Part shown: one piece after another, positions 52,327-62,291 of the stretch
Position numbering within the stretch: the stretch's first letter is position 1
Layout: each line of letters opens with the position of its first letter
NCBI GenBank assembly: GCA_027490225.1
Contig: JAIXYK010000040.1
Location: forward strand, 1-64,000
Origin: Bacteroidota bacterium
GTDB taxonomy: Bacteria > Bacteroidota > Bacteroidia > M30B66
DNA length: 64,000 bases
Direction of reading: 5' to 3'
Translations under genes and position numbers: made by a program
Notes under the pieces: generated by a model
What the model was told of the DNA's origin: nothing
The model's input: only the letters and a program-made list of their open reading frames with translations
Databases searched by the model: none

Positions 52327-54140
52327 TCTACATTAACAAGTTGGTGTGAAATTAATTTTTCTTTTAATCCTTTTGCTTCTTTAATCTCTATAACAGAATA
52401 ATAATGAATAGCATAACCTGCTAAAAGAACAGGAATAAAAAATAAAATCCCAGCTGCATTTGGCAACAAAGAAATGAAACCTTTTAACCAAATATAATTT
52501 TTGCCTTCTGTATTAATTAACCATTCTAACATAGATAAATTTAATAAGCTTGATGCAGCATTTATTAATAACATCCATAAGTATCCTATTATTACCATTG
52601 CAGTATAGAATCCATATAAGTTTAAAAAACCAACTAAGAATAACTGCCACGTTGTTTTCAAAGCCTGCAATACCGGCTCATTGGAAAGTTGAACGCCAAT
52701 AGTTAGAAATAGAAGTACAGGAAATAAGAAGAAAAGAAAAACAGTGCCGATGTAATCTGGAATCATCAACGCAAAAAATAAGGAAGAAATAATCCATGTT
52801 GCGAAGAATTTTCCAAATGTACTATTCTTTTTAAATTGAATTTCTTCAGGATTTAATTTTTCATTTCTTCTCCAATAATATCCAAAAAAAGTTGAAAGCA
52901 AAGTAAATGCAGTAACATAATATAAGTAAATTAATGGAAAATTTAATAATCCACTCATTGGTAAATTACCAATTAGACCTCTAATATAATCCTCTTCTGG
53001 GTTAATAAAATATAACTGGGCAAAACAAAAAGCAATGGAAATAGATACAATTGGAAAAATTAGTTTACCTATGATTTGGTTGAATACCGTGAATGATTCT
53101 CCAAAAATTTGACCAGCATTTTTTATTGTTTCGAAGGAAAATTCAAAGATTTTGCTGCTAGGAATACGCGCATCATTTAATCTGAAAGGAATTCCTTTCT
53201 TGCCAATTTTTTTAGGAAGCCAATAAAAATAAGCGAGTATTAAAATAAACTCAGATAGAATTATTATAAACCTAATAACATCGTTTAATTCAGTTAATCT
53301 GGTAATAAATCCTTCAATTAACCCTGCAACAATAAAAATAGGACTAATTCCAATCATTATTTTTATAGCTGATCTTGCAGATATTCTAAGAGCTTGCATT
53401 CTGGTGAAAGTTCCGGGAAGTACAATACCTTTTCCCATTACTAAACCGGCTCCTCCAGCTAAAATGATGGCTGAAATCTCTAAAGCTCCATGCATCCAAA
53501 TTGTCAAAGCTGATTCCACAAAAAGCCCTTTTTCAATAAAAAAATACTGAAAAACCCCAACCATTATTCCATTGTATACCATTATTCCTATGGTGCCAAT
53601 TGCAGCAAATAAACCAAAAATGAAAGTTCTGTAAGCCACCATCAGGTTATTTATGGTGATGCCTAAAAACATATTTACTCCATTTCCATCTTTGTAAACT
53701 GCCATTGGATCGCCATTGCTAATATTGGTTTCAGTCATTTGTATATAACTGTTACCTAATATTGAAGCGCAAAAATTAGGGTCGAAAATGCTAGACACCA
53801 CTCCTAATGCCATTGAAAGTATAAAAATGATAAGAGAAAGGCGCAATTCTTTGCGTGATAAATATAAAATTTCGGGTAAATCCTGTTTCCAGAAAAAGGT
53901 AAATTTCTTCTTTTGATTTAATGTATTACGATATAAGCTTCCGAAGACCTTTTGAGTTAATTGATTCAAATAAACTCTTACAACTCGGTTTTTATAAAAA
54001 GTTCTGGCATAAGACAAATCATCGGCTACTTGAATAAACAACTCACTCAGGCGATCAGGATCTTTGTTTGTCTGCTCAAGTTGTTGCTCGAGCTCTTCCC
54101 ATTTTTTTCGGTTTTGTTCTATAAACCGAGTTTCTTTCAT
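52323..54140 (-). CDS. SpoIIM-domain (stage II sporulation protein M-like) membrane protein
   Basis: LSELFIQVADDLSYARTFYKNRVVRVYLNQL; NNLMVAYRTFIFGLFAAIGTIGIMVYNGIMVGVFQYFF; WMHGALEISAIILAGGAGL. Confidence 0.87.
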   Translation of the reverse strand: MKETRFIEQNRKKWEELEQQLEQTNKDPDRLSELFIQVADDLSYARTFYKNRVVRVYLNQLTQKVFGSLYRNTLNQKKKFTFFWKQDLPEILYLSRKELRLSLIIFILSMALGVVSSIFDPNFCASILGNSYIQMTETNISNGDPMAVYKDGNGVNMFLGITINNLMVAYRTFIFGLFAAIGTIGIMVYNGIMVGVFQYFFIEKGLFVESALTIWMHGALEISAIILAGGAGLVMGKGIVLPGTFTRMQALRISARSAIKIMIGISPIFIVAGLIEGFITRLTELNDVIRFIIILSEFILILAYFYWLPKKIGKKGIPFRLNDARIPSSKIFEFSFETIKNAGQIFGESFTVFNQIIGKLIFPIVSISIAFCFAQLYFINPEEDYIRGLIGNLPMSGLLNFPLIYLYYVTAFTLLSTFFGYYWRRNEKLNPEEIQFKKNSTFGKFFATWIISSLFFALMIPDYIGTVFLFFLFPVLLFLTIGVQLSNEPVLQALKTTWQLFLVGFLNLYGFYTAMVIIGYLWMLLINAASSLLNLSMLEWLINTEGKNYIWLKGFISLLPNAAGILFFIPVLLAGYAIHYYSVIEIKEAKGLKEKLISHQLVNVE

Positions 54141-54192
54141 ATTGTTATGGTGTATATTCGTTCCCGAAAATACGTTTAATTTAATTGCAAGT

Positions 54193-54924
54193 ATGCGTAG
54201 GATTGAAATTATTACACCTCAAAATGTTCCCATTCAATATCAACTAGCTAATGTTAGAGAAAGGGCCATTTCATTTATGCTGGACATGATCATTCTATTC
54301 ATTTCTCTTTTGTTTTTTTTTCTTTTATTACAGACTCTAGGCAGCGATGACTCTCAACAAATAATATACTTGGCTGTATTGATGCCAATATTTTTGTTTT
54401 ACAGCTTTGCATTTGAACTTTTTTTAAATGGACAAAGTCCAGGTAAAAAGGTAATGGGTTTGAGAATAGTAAAATTGTCGGGTGCAGATTTATCTATTTC
54501 TGATTATACTTTGCGATGGGCTTTCAGATGGATTGATATTTGGGGCTCACTGGGAGCTATTGCAGCATTGAAAGTAAGTGCATCTCATAATGGACAAAGG
54601 ATTGGAGATTTGTTGGCAGATACTTCCGTAATAAAAATAAAACCCGATTTTAATGTTACATTAAGTGATTTACTTTCGATTAAAACTGTTGACACAACCA
54701 CAATTGAATTTTCAAACATTGTTAGTTTTAGTGATAATGAAATGCTATTAATTAAACAGCTAATAGATAGGCAAAAAAAGTATCCGAATGAAGCACACAA
54801 TCAATTAATTAAAGATGCTGCAAGAGGAGTTGCTACACGTTTGGGTTTAGAAAAATACCCAGGCGATGCAAGGGAGTTTTTAAGCAAAACCTTGAACGAA
54901 TACGTTGCAATTACAAGGTCTTAG
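54193..54924 (+). CDS. RDD family membrane protein
   Basis: VRERAISFMLDMIILFISLLFFF...FLNGQSPGKKVMGLRIVKLSGADLSISDYTLRWAFRWID; start moved to Met at 54193. Confidence 0.88.
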   Translation: MRRIEIITPQNVPIQYQLANVRERAISFMLDMIILFISLLFFFLLLQTLGSDDSQQIIYLAVLMPIFLFYSFAFELFLNGQSPGKKVMGLRIVKLSGADLSISDYTLRWAFRWIDIWGSLGAIAALKVSASHNGQRIGDLLADTSVIKIKPDFNVTLSDLLSIKTVDTTTIEFSNIVSFSDNEMLLIKQLIDRQKKYPNEAHNQLIKDAARGVATRLGLEKYPGDAREFLSKTLNEYVAITRS

Positions 54925-54935
54925 ATTTCAATTTT

Positions 54936-57236
54936 TTAAAATTTCAAATTCACACCTATACTTGGTAGTATTGGTAATTGATTGATTCTTTCGAAAAGTA
55001 CCCTGTTAAAATAAAATATATTCTCTCTATTATAAGTATTTGTAACACCTGCAGTGAATTCAAACATACTTCTATCACCTACAGGAAGGGTTTTCTTTAA
55101 ATTGATGTCTAAACGATGGTACTGAGGAAGCCTGCCTTGGTTTAATTGACCGAAAGTTGTTCCTAAAGTTCCGTTAGAAGTGGTATAGTCGCTGTTAATA
55201 TTTCCTGAAAGATTATTGTTTTCATAGAATCCCTGCGTTTGAGTAAATGGAAATCCTGAACCATAATTCCATCGTGCATTAAATTCCCAATCTAGTTTCT
55301 TACCAAAATTGTATGAGAATACTAAGTTTACGTTGTGTCTTCTATCCCAAACAGGAGCATAATCTATCAACTCATCTTCACGTGTAACTTTCATTAATGA
55401 ATAAACCGCCCAGACATATAACCTTTTAAATTCGTATTTTAATAGAAAATCAATTCCTTGCGATTTTCCTCTTTCCATTACAAAATCCTTTTTATAAATA
55501 TCTGCAATGGCTTCATTATCTTGGTTATCGTCGTATAATTTGTTTCTATTTATATTTGTTAACTGATTGAAATTGAAATAATAGCCCTCTACATTTAACT
55601 TTAAGTTTTTGGTGAAATTTGCTTCAAAACCTGCTATCAAGTGTCTTGCTTTTTGAAGTTTACTTGTTACATCTTCACCTTTAAAACTTGTAGGTGAGTT
55701 ATCTGGTGCTGAAAGGAATCCATAAAAAAGATTTACAACATCTCTGTCAGAAACTGCTGCGATAAGATTTTGGCTATACAATCCAGCAGCTAATTTCAGC
55801 CTAAAATTATCAGTTACATTTAATTTCATTCCAATGCGTGGCTCTGGCGAGAATTCTCCCAATGATGCATAATAATGACCTCTGATGCTTGGTTCTAAAA
55901 TTAAATTACCAATAATTGCTTTGTATTTTAAGAATCCTGCAAGTTCAGTGTTGTTTTCATTCTGCTCTATCTTTCTATTTAAATCATTGTAAAAAGTATA
56001 ATTGGTGGTAAGTCCAATTGCTTCAAAACCATAGGTAACCTCATTCTTGCCAATAAAATATTTAAAGTTGATTCCAAAATTAAATCCATCAATTTTACTA
56101 TTGTTGTCATTTTTATTTGCCTGTTTTAGGTTGATAGCATAGCTGGAATAGCTAAACGCTCCATCAATTAAAACGCTTGAGCTATTTGGTATTAATACGA
56201 AATTACTTCCTACACCAGATGACTTCCAACTTAAATCTTGTAAACTTTGGTAAGTTACTTTATCTGTGAAATTAAAACCTGAAATATTTAATTTGCTTCC
56301 ATTGTCTCCGTAAAATGAAAGTTTTCCATATAAATCTCTAAAGTTAAATGGCAACCCCGCAGTATCTACATAAGGATAGAATACCTTAGAACTTTGCTTT
56401 AAGTAACTGGTTCTTGCGCTTAAAATGTAAGATGAAGAACCACCTTTTCCCTCTTTAAATTTGCTTAATGGACCTTCAAGTTGAAGTTTCGATACAAATG
56501 GACTAACAGAAACTTTACCTCCAATTTGTTTTTTATCTCCATCTTTGGTAGTAATTTTCATGATTGAAGAAACTCTTCCGCCATACTCAGCGCCAAAACC
56601 ACCAGTATATACATCGGCATTTCTAATAATATCTGTATCAAAAACTGAGAATAGACCGATGGAATGGAATGGATTGTAAATGATCATTCCATCTAACAAT
56701 ACTTTGTTTTGAATAGGCGCTCCTCCGCGAATATACAATTGTCCTCCTTGGTCACCCGTAAAAGTTACACCAGGAAGCACTTGTAAATACTGCGCTAAAT
56801 CAGGTTCAGCTCCTACAGTAGGTAATTTGTTTATTTCTTTAGAAGTGATGGTTGTTACAGAAGTACCAACTTTGGTGCGTTCTTCTTCTTTGTCACCCCG
56901 AACTTCAAATTCTTTTAATTGTAATTGTCTTGGATTTGCGTATAAATTCTGATTCAAAAGCTGCCCAGCTTTCAATGATATTTTAATAGAAATGCTATCG
57001 AAACCAGAAGATGTAAATAGCAAAGTATAATTACCTTCCGGAATTTTAGAAATGGCATAAAATCCATTTACATCTGTTGGTCCTCCAAATTGAGTTCCTT
57101 TTAAATATACATTGTTGAATATAATTGGTTCCCCATTATCTTTATTGTAGAGGAAACCACGCACCGTAGCAGTTTGAGAAAAGGCTGAAACGCTTGAAAT
57201 CAGCAACAAGCAGAAGAGGTAAAGATTTTTAATCAT
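54936..57236 (-). CDS. TonB-dependent receptor with carboxypeptidase regulatory-like N-terminal domain
   Basis: ATVRGFLYNKDNGEPIIFNNVYLKGTQFGGPTDVNGFYAISKIPEGNYTL; plug QYLQVLPGVTFTGDQGGQLYIRGGAPIQNKVLLDGMIIYNP; beta-barrel C-terminus. Confidence 0.92.
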   Translation of the reverse strand: MIKNLYLFCLLLISSVSAFSQTATVRGFLYNKDNGEPIIFNNVYLKGTQFGGPTDVNGFYAISKIPEGNYTLLFTSSGFDSISIKISLKAGQLLNQNLYANPRQLQLKEFEVRGDKEEERTKVGTSVTTITSKEINKLPTVGAEPDLAQYLQVLPGVTFTGDQGGQLYIRGGAPIQNKVLLDGMIIYNPFHSIGLFSVFDTDIIRNADVYTGGFGAEYGGRVSSIMKITTKDGDKKQIGGKVSVSPFVSKLQLEGPLSKFKEGKGGSSSYILSARTSYLKQSSKVFYPYVDTAGLPFNFRDLYGKLSFYGDNGSKLNISGFNFTDKVTYQSLQDLSWKSSGVGSNFVLIPNSSSVLIDGAFSYSSYAINLKQANKNDNNSKIDGFNFGINFKYFIGKNEVTYGFEAIGLTTNYTFYNDLNRKIEQNENNTELAGFLKYKAIIGNLILEPSIRGHYYASLGEFSPEPRIGMKLNVTDNFRLKLAAGLYSQNLIAAVSDRDVVNLFYGFLSAPDNSPTSFKGEDVTSKLQKARHLIAGFEANFTKNLKLNVEGYYFNFNQLTNINRNKLYDDNQDNEAIADIYKKDFVMERGKSQGIDFLLKYEFKRLYVWAVYSLMKVTREDELIDYAPVWDRRHNVNLVFSYNFGKKLDWEFNARWNYGSGFPFTQTQGFYENNNLSGNINSDYTTSNGTLGTTFGQLNQGRLPQYHRLDINLKKTLPVGDRSMFEFTAGVTNTYNRENIFYFNRVLFERINQLPILPSIGVNLKF

Positions 57237-57312
57237 AAAATTTAATCGGGCGCAAGATATAATTAATCTATCTTGTTTAATAGAGACAAAAACATGGATT
57301 TATCGCAATAAA

Positions 57313-58149
57313 TTACACAACCAATTGCAAAATAACCCAATAAACTGGCGCTGAAAAGAAAGTAGAATCGAAACGGTCTAAAATTCCGCCATGGCCTGGT
57401 AAAATAGTTCCTGAATCTTTAATACCTGTTTGGCGTTTGAGCATAGATTCTAAAAGGTCGCCAAGTGTACCAGTAATTGACATGATTACACCTGTTATAA
57501 TCCAAGCCCATAATGGCATTGTTCCTAATTGGTAAAATGCTGCAATTCCTACTAATCCAGCTGTAATTAAGCCTCCAATAAATCCTTCTAAGGTTTTTTT
57601 GGGTGATAGGCGTTCGAACAATTTATGTTTTCCGAATGCTCTTCCAGAAAAATAAGCTCCTGTATCGCTTGCCCACATGAAGAAAAAGAAAAACAATACC
57701 CTCCAGCCATTATAATTTCCGGCATTATCCATTGAACTTATCGTTAAAAGCCCAATGGGAAGTGCTACATATATACTGCTAAAAAAAACTGCCCCTAAAT
57801 TCTCCAGACTTTTTTCTTTATTTCTAAACAATTCAATAGCAAAAAGCAATAAATAAAACCCAATAAATGAAACGAAAATCAACAGGATTTCTTTGCCAAG
57901 AAAACTTAAATCATCTCTAAACAAAGCAAAAAACAAACAGGCAACGAAAAGAGAAATGTTTCCTGCAAATACAAAGATTTTATTAGGAAAAATATTTATT
58001 TTTTGGAAGATGTTATTTAACTCATAGCTTCCAACAATTATTATAAATAGTGCAATACAAGCGAGTGCATATTCACTCCATAAAATTCCACCAATAAGTG
58101 TAACACCGAAAATAGTTCCTGTAACTATTCTTTGTTGCAAATTAGTCAT
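57313..58149 (-). CDS. cdsA: Phosphatidate cytidylyltransferase
   Basis: SDTGAYFSGRAFGKHKLFERLSPKKTLEGFIGGL...GDLLESMLKRQTGIKDSGTILPGHGGILDRFDS. Confidence 0.94.
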   Translation of the reverse strand: MTNLQQRIVTGTIFGVTLIGGILWSEYALACIALFIIIVGSYELNNIFQKINIFPNKIFVFAGNISLFVACLFFALFRDDLSFLGKEILLIFVSFIGFYLLLFAIELFRNKEKSLENLGAVFFSSIYVALPIGLLTISSMDNAGNYNGWRVLFFFFFMWASDTGAYFSGRAFGKHKLFERLSPKKTLEGFIGGLITAGLVGIAAFYQLGTMPLWAWIITGVIMSITGTLGDLLESMLKRQTGIKDSGTILPGHGGILDRFDSTFFSAPVYWVILQLVV

Positions 58150-58354
58150 TCTTTTCTGTTTCTTTTATAATTTGTATGGCAAGTAAAACATCTTCTTGGG
58201 AAACAAATAACTCATATTCTGCCATCCAAGGATAAGCGGAGGAAGGTTTATCAACCACATGGGCTTCGATATTGTTGTTGATTAATATTTGTTGCAATAG
58301 ATACACTTTTGTGCTATCGCCACTATTGTAAATTGGAGTATGGTTGTCTTTCAT
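58142..58354 (-). CDS. DUF2007-type putative signal transducing protein
   Basis: KVYLLQQILINNNIEAHVVDKPSSAYPW...YELFVSQEDVLLAIQIIKE. Confidence 0.75.
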   Translation of the reverse strand: MKDNHTPIYNSGDSTKVYLLQQILINNNIEAHVVDKPSSAYPWMAEYELFVSQEDVLLAIQIIKETEKND

Positions 58355-58371
58355 AAGTAACGAAGCTAGAT

Positions 58372-58404
58372 AAAAAAAGCGACTTTTAAGGGTCGCTTTT
58401 TTTT
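58372..58404. terminator. Intrinsic terminator downstream of ftsH
   Basis: AAAAAAAGCGAC-N8-GTCGCTTTTTTTT. Confidence 0.9.
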
Positions 58405-58422
58405 AATTTCACAAGAAGGGAA

Positions 58423-60594
58423 TTACTCAGTTTTTTGTGAATCTGTAATTGACTCTGTTTCTTTTACAGAAGGATTTAATTTCTCAGCAGCTTCAGCTTT
58501 TTCTTTTTCGGCGGCATCAGTTTTTGCTTTTTCAGCAATTCCGTTATTGGTGACTAATTCCTTGTTTTCTTTGTAAGAAGTAGAAATGTCTTTGGCTGCA
58601 ATGTGGTCGTCTTTGTCAAAAGGACGTTTACCGAAAATTTCTTCTAAATCTTCTCTGAAAATTACTTCGTGTTCTAATAATTTATCTGCGAGTGCAGTTA
58701 GTTTTTCCTTGTTTTCAAGTAAAATGCCTTTCGTTCTAGCATAAGCCAAATCAATCAATTTTTTAACCTCTTCGTCAATTATTTCAGCAGTTTTATCACT
58801 GTATGGCCTGTTAAACTGGTACTCAGCTTGTCCACTGGAATCGTAGTAACTAATGTTTCCAATTTTCTCGTTCAAGCCATAAATTGTGATCATTGCGTAT
58901 GCTTGTTTTGTAATTTTTTCTAAATCACTTAATGCTCCTGTAGAAACTTTTCCGAAAATGATGTCTTCAGCAACACGTCCGCCAAGGGCAGCACATATTT
59001 CATCAAACATTTGCTCGAAAGTTGTAATCTGGCGCTCTTCAGGCAAGTACCATGCAGCACCAAGCGATTGTCCACGGGGTACAATGGTAACTTTAACCAA
59101 AGGTGAAGCATGTTCTAATAACCAACTTACAGTAGCATGTCCGGATTCATGATAAGCAATAACTCTTTTTTCGTGAAGCGAAATGATTTTGTTTTTCTTT
59201 TCTAATCCACCAATGATGCGGTCTACAGCATCTAAGAAATCTTGTTTTCCAACAGCATCTTTATTTTTACGGGCAGCAATCAAGGCAGCTTCGTTGCAAA
59301 CGTTAGCAATATCTGCTCCTGAGAAACCAGGAGTTTGACGTGCTAAAAATTCAATATCTACTGTTTGGTCAGTTTTTACTGGTCCCAAATGCACTTTGAA
59401 TATTTCCTGACGACCATTTAAATCGGGAAGTTCGACATAAATCTGGCGGTCGAAACGTCCCGGACGCATCAATGCTCTGTCTAAAATATCAGCACGGTTA
59501 GTTGCAGCAAGAATTATTACTCCGCTATTAGTGCCGAAACCATCCATTTCTGTTAACAACTGGTTCAGCGTGTTTTCGCGTTCATCATTAGCACCTGCCA
59601 TTGGGTTTTTGCCACGGGCACGGCCAATTGCATCTATCTCATCGATAAAAATAATAGAAGGTGCTTTTTCTTTGGCTTGTTTAAACAAGTCACGCACACG
59701 GCTAGCACCGACTCCAACAAACATTTCTACGAAATCTGAACCGCTCAAAGAAAAGAATGGAACTTGCGCTTCTCCAGCCACAGCTTTGGCAAGTAATGTT
59801 TTACCAGTTCCCGGAGGGCCAACTAATAAGGCGCCACGAGGAATTTTACCTCCTAAGACTGTATATTTTTTTGGATTTTTAAGGAAATCGACAATTTCAC
59901 GGATTTCAATTTTGGCTTCATCTAAACCTGCTACATTGTCGAAAGTTATAGAAACGCTGGTGTCTTTATCGAAAAGTTGTGCACGACTTTTTCCAATATT
60001 AAAAATTTGACCGCCGCCGCTTCCTCCGCCCATTCTGCGAATGAGTAACATCCAAAAAAGAAATACGACACCTAATAGAATTACCCAGCTAACAATTTCT
60101 CCACTCCAGTTTTTGCGTGCTTCATAATTGGCATTCACACGTTGTTCAGCGGGTAAAGCTTCTTGAGATTTCTCAATCACTTTATTTAGTTCTTCAATAG
60201 AACCAATATAATAATTGTAATGCGGACCATTTTCTGCATTGGTGTTTGTCATTGATGGAGAGCGCAAATCGCGGTATTCTGGATTTTTTAATAATGCATC
60301 TTTTTTTAAAGTAATTTCAGCATATTCTCTATTAACAACAGTTATTTCTTTTACATCTCCAGCTTGCAGGATTTTTGCAAATTTTTCAGTTTTTATATCG
60401 CGGGTGTTTGTTCCAACATTATAAAAATAGCTTGCTATAAAAAGGACTGTAATTACACCCCAAATCCAATAGAAGTTATTTCCGCTATTTCCAGTGCTTC
60501 CTGTTTTAGGTTTGCCGGAAGTTTGAAAAAAGTTTCGTTTTTTCTCGTTACTTTTTGGAGGATTTTCTTTTGATTTATCTTTTGTATCTGCCAT
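58423..60594 (-). CDS. ftsH: ATP-dependent zinc metalloprotease FtsH
   Basis: [66 protein letters not shown] zinc site. Start placed at Met 60594 rather than 60633. Confidence 0.95.
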   Translation of the reverse strand: MADTKDKSKENPPKSNEKKRNFFQTSGKPKTGSTGNSGNNFYWIWGVITVLFIASYFYNVGTNTRDIKTEKFAKILQAGDVKEITVVNREYAEITLKKDALLKNPEYRDLRSPSMTNTNAENGPHYNYYIGSIEELNKVIEKSQEALPAEQRVNANYEARKNWSGEIVSWVILLGVVFLFWMLLIRRMGGGSGGGQIFNIGKSRAQLFDKDTSVSITFDNVAGLDEAKIEIREIVDFLKNPKKYTVLGGKIPRGALLVGPPGTGKTLLAKAVAGEAQVPFFSLSGSDFVEMFVGVGASRVRDLFKQAKEKAPSIIFIDEIDAIGRARGKNPMAGANDERENTLNQLLTEMDGFGTNSGVIILAATNRADILDRALMRPGRFDRQIYVELPDLNGRQEIFKVHLGPVKTDQTVDIEFLARQTPGFSGADIANVCNEAALIAARKNKDAVGKQDFLDAVDRIIGGLEKKNKIISLHEKRVIAYHESGHATVSWLLEHASPLVKVTIVPRGQSLGAAWYLPEERQITTFEQMFDEICAALGGRVAEDIIFGKVSTGALSDLEKITKQAYAMITIYGLNEKIGNISYYDSSGQAEYQFNRPYSDKTAEIIDEEVKKLIDLAYARTKGILLENKEKLTALADKLLEHEVIFREDLEEIFGKRPFDKDDHIAAKDISTSYKENKELVTNNGIAEKAKTDAAEKEKAEAAEKLNPSVKETESITDSQKTE

Positions 60595-60657
60595 TGCATG
60601 TTTAGCTACTTTATTGCAGCTATGTTTTAACAATTTAAAAGTATTTAAGTTGATTTA

Positions 60658-61047
60658 TTAAGAAATTGAAGCAGGGATTTCAGTAATTTCAGCATCAGCC
60701 CATAATCTCTCTAGCCTGTAAAATTCTCTTACAGGAGTTTGGAAAACATGAACCACAACGTTTACATAATCAATTAAAATCCATTCTCGGTTTTCGAAAC
60801 CTTCGCTTTTCCAGGGAGATTCTCCGGTAGCAATTTTTACTTCATGTTCAACAGAATATGCTATCGCGTCTACTTGGGTTCCAGAATCTGCATTACAAAT
60901 TATAAAGAAATCACTTACAGCATGACCCGTATTTCTTAAATCGAATATTTGGATGTTTTGCCCCTTTTTTTCTTCAATACCTTTAACGACGCTATCTAAG
61001 AAAAGCTTTGTAGGGTCGATTTTTTTGGCTTTTGCCTCTTTTTTCAT
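60658..61047 (-). CDS. rsfS: Ribosome silencing factor
   Basis: SVVKGIEEKKGQNIQIFDLRNTGHAVSDFFIICNADSGTQVDAIA...EWILIDYVNVVVHVFQTPVREFYRLERLW. Confidence 0.93.
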   Translation of the reverse strand: MKKEAKAKKIDPTKLFLDSVVKGIEEKKGQNIQIFDLRNTGHAVSDFFIICNADSGTQVDAIAYSVEHEVKIATGESPWKSEGFENREWILIDYVNVVVHVFQTPVREFYRLERLWADAEITEIPASIS

Positions 61048-61090
61048 TCAGTGTGTTGATTATTCGCGCAAATTTAGTATTTCTGCCGCT

Positions 61091-61852
61091 ATGAATACAT
61101 TATTTATAGGTCAAAAAGTAATTCGCTTGTCAGAAATCGACTCGACCAACAATTATGCCGCCCAACAAGTCAAGGAAAACGGTGTGTTAGATGGTTTGGT
61201 AATTATTGCTGATTACCAATTGGCAGGCAAGGGACAAAGAAGTAGAAGTTGGGAAAGTGAGAAAGGTAAAAATTTGTTGTGTAGCATTGTGCTTAATCCC
61301 AATTTTATTGATGTAAGCAACCAATTTATATTAAATAAAGCAATTGCTTTGGCAGTCTTAAAAGCTGCTGAAATGATTTGTCCGGGTGCTTTTTTAAGAA
61401 TAAAATGGCCTAATGATATTTATATGGAAGACAAAAAGCTGGCAGGAATTCTTATAGAATCTACTATCAATGGCAGTCAAATTGGCAGTTTAATAGTTGG
61501 AATCGGCATGAATGTAAACCAATTAAAGTTTGAAGTTGGAGGGAGGCCTGCAATTTCTATTTCACAAGAATTGGGAAATGAAATACCAGTTGAAGCCGTT
61601 TTGCAGATTGTTTGTAAAAGTTTGGAAGTGGAATACTTAAAACTGAAAGCAGGCAAATTAAACTATATTGATGAGGAATACCAGCAGAATTTATGGAAAT
61701 TAAATGAATGGCAGCGATTTGAAATGAATGGGAAAACAGAAATGTTGAAGATTTTGGGTGTTAATAAAAGTGGTTTATTGATAACTGAAAGTGAAGAAGG
61801 AAGGCGAGCAGAATGGAGGAATGGGGAGTTGATATTGGCTTCATCCTTATAA
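61091..61852 (+). CDS. birA: Biotin--[acetyl-CoA-carboxylase] ligase
   Basis: RLSEIDSTNNYAAQ, ADYQLAGKGQRSRSWESEKGKNLLCSIVL, LRIKWPNDIYMEDKKLAGILIES; no N-terminal HTH. Start at 61091. Confidence 0.92.
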   Translation: MNTLFIGQKVIRLSEIDSTNNYAAQQVKENGVLDGLVIIADYQLAGKGQRSRSWESEKGKNLLCSIVLNPNFIDVSNQFILNKAIALAVLKAAEMICPGAFLRIKWPNDIYMEDKKLAGILIESTINGSQIGSLIVGIGMNVNQLKFEVGGRPAISISQELGNEIPVEAVLQIVCKSLEVEYLKLKAGKLNYIDEEYQQNLWKLNEWQRFEMNGKTEMLKILGVNKSGLLITESEEGRRAEWRNGELILASSL

Positions 61853-62291
61853 GAAATGACTTTATGTTTCTATTTATCAATAAAGATTTTCGAAATAAAG
61901 CCATCGTTTGATAATAAAAAATAATAAAGAAATAGCTATTAAAAATTAGATTAAGAAAAGAATCCATTCATCAATTTGTACTTGCAGGTAGAAGTTTATT
62001 TATGCAGGAATTAATCACAATCCTTTTTTTAATTGTAGTCTATTTTCTCTTTTTATTTCAAATAAAAAATATTACAGCATTGACATTCGTATTTTTTGCT
62101 ATTAAGGTTATCAATAAAGCATTTTCGCTTATTACTTAATCGTTACAACACCTTATTTTAAAGCAATTTATTTTATCTTTGTAATTATCTGGGTAATTTT
62201 TTTGATAAAGAAATGAATTTTGGAAAGTTATCGGGTATTACTATAATAATTGAATTATTATTAGTTTTTAACAGTAAGAAATAATTATTTT

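Noticed and set aside
54064-54192. N-terminal extension of the RDD ORF (MFVCSSCCSSSSHFF...)
   Set aside because: Cys-rich, but it lies antisense within the SpoIIM-like gene's N-terminal codons; the family-like sequence begins at 54193. Not treated as a leader peptide.
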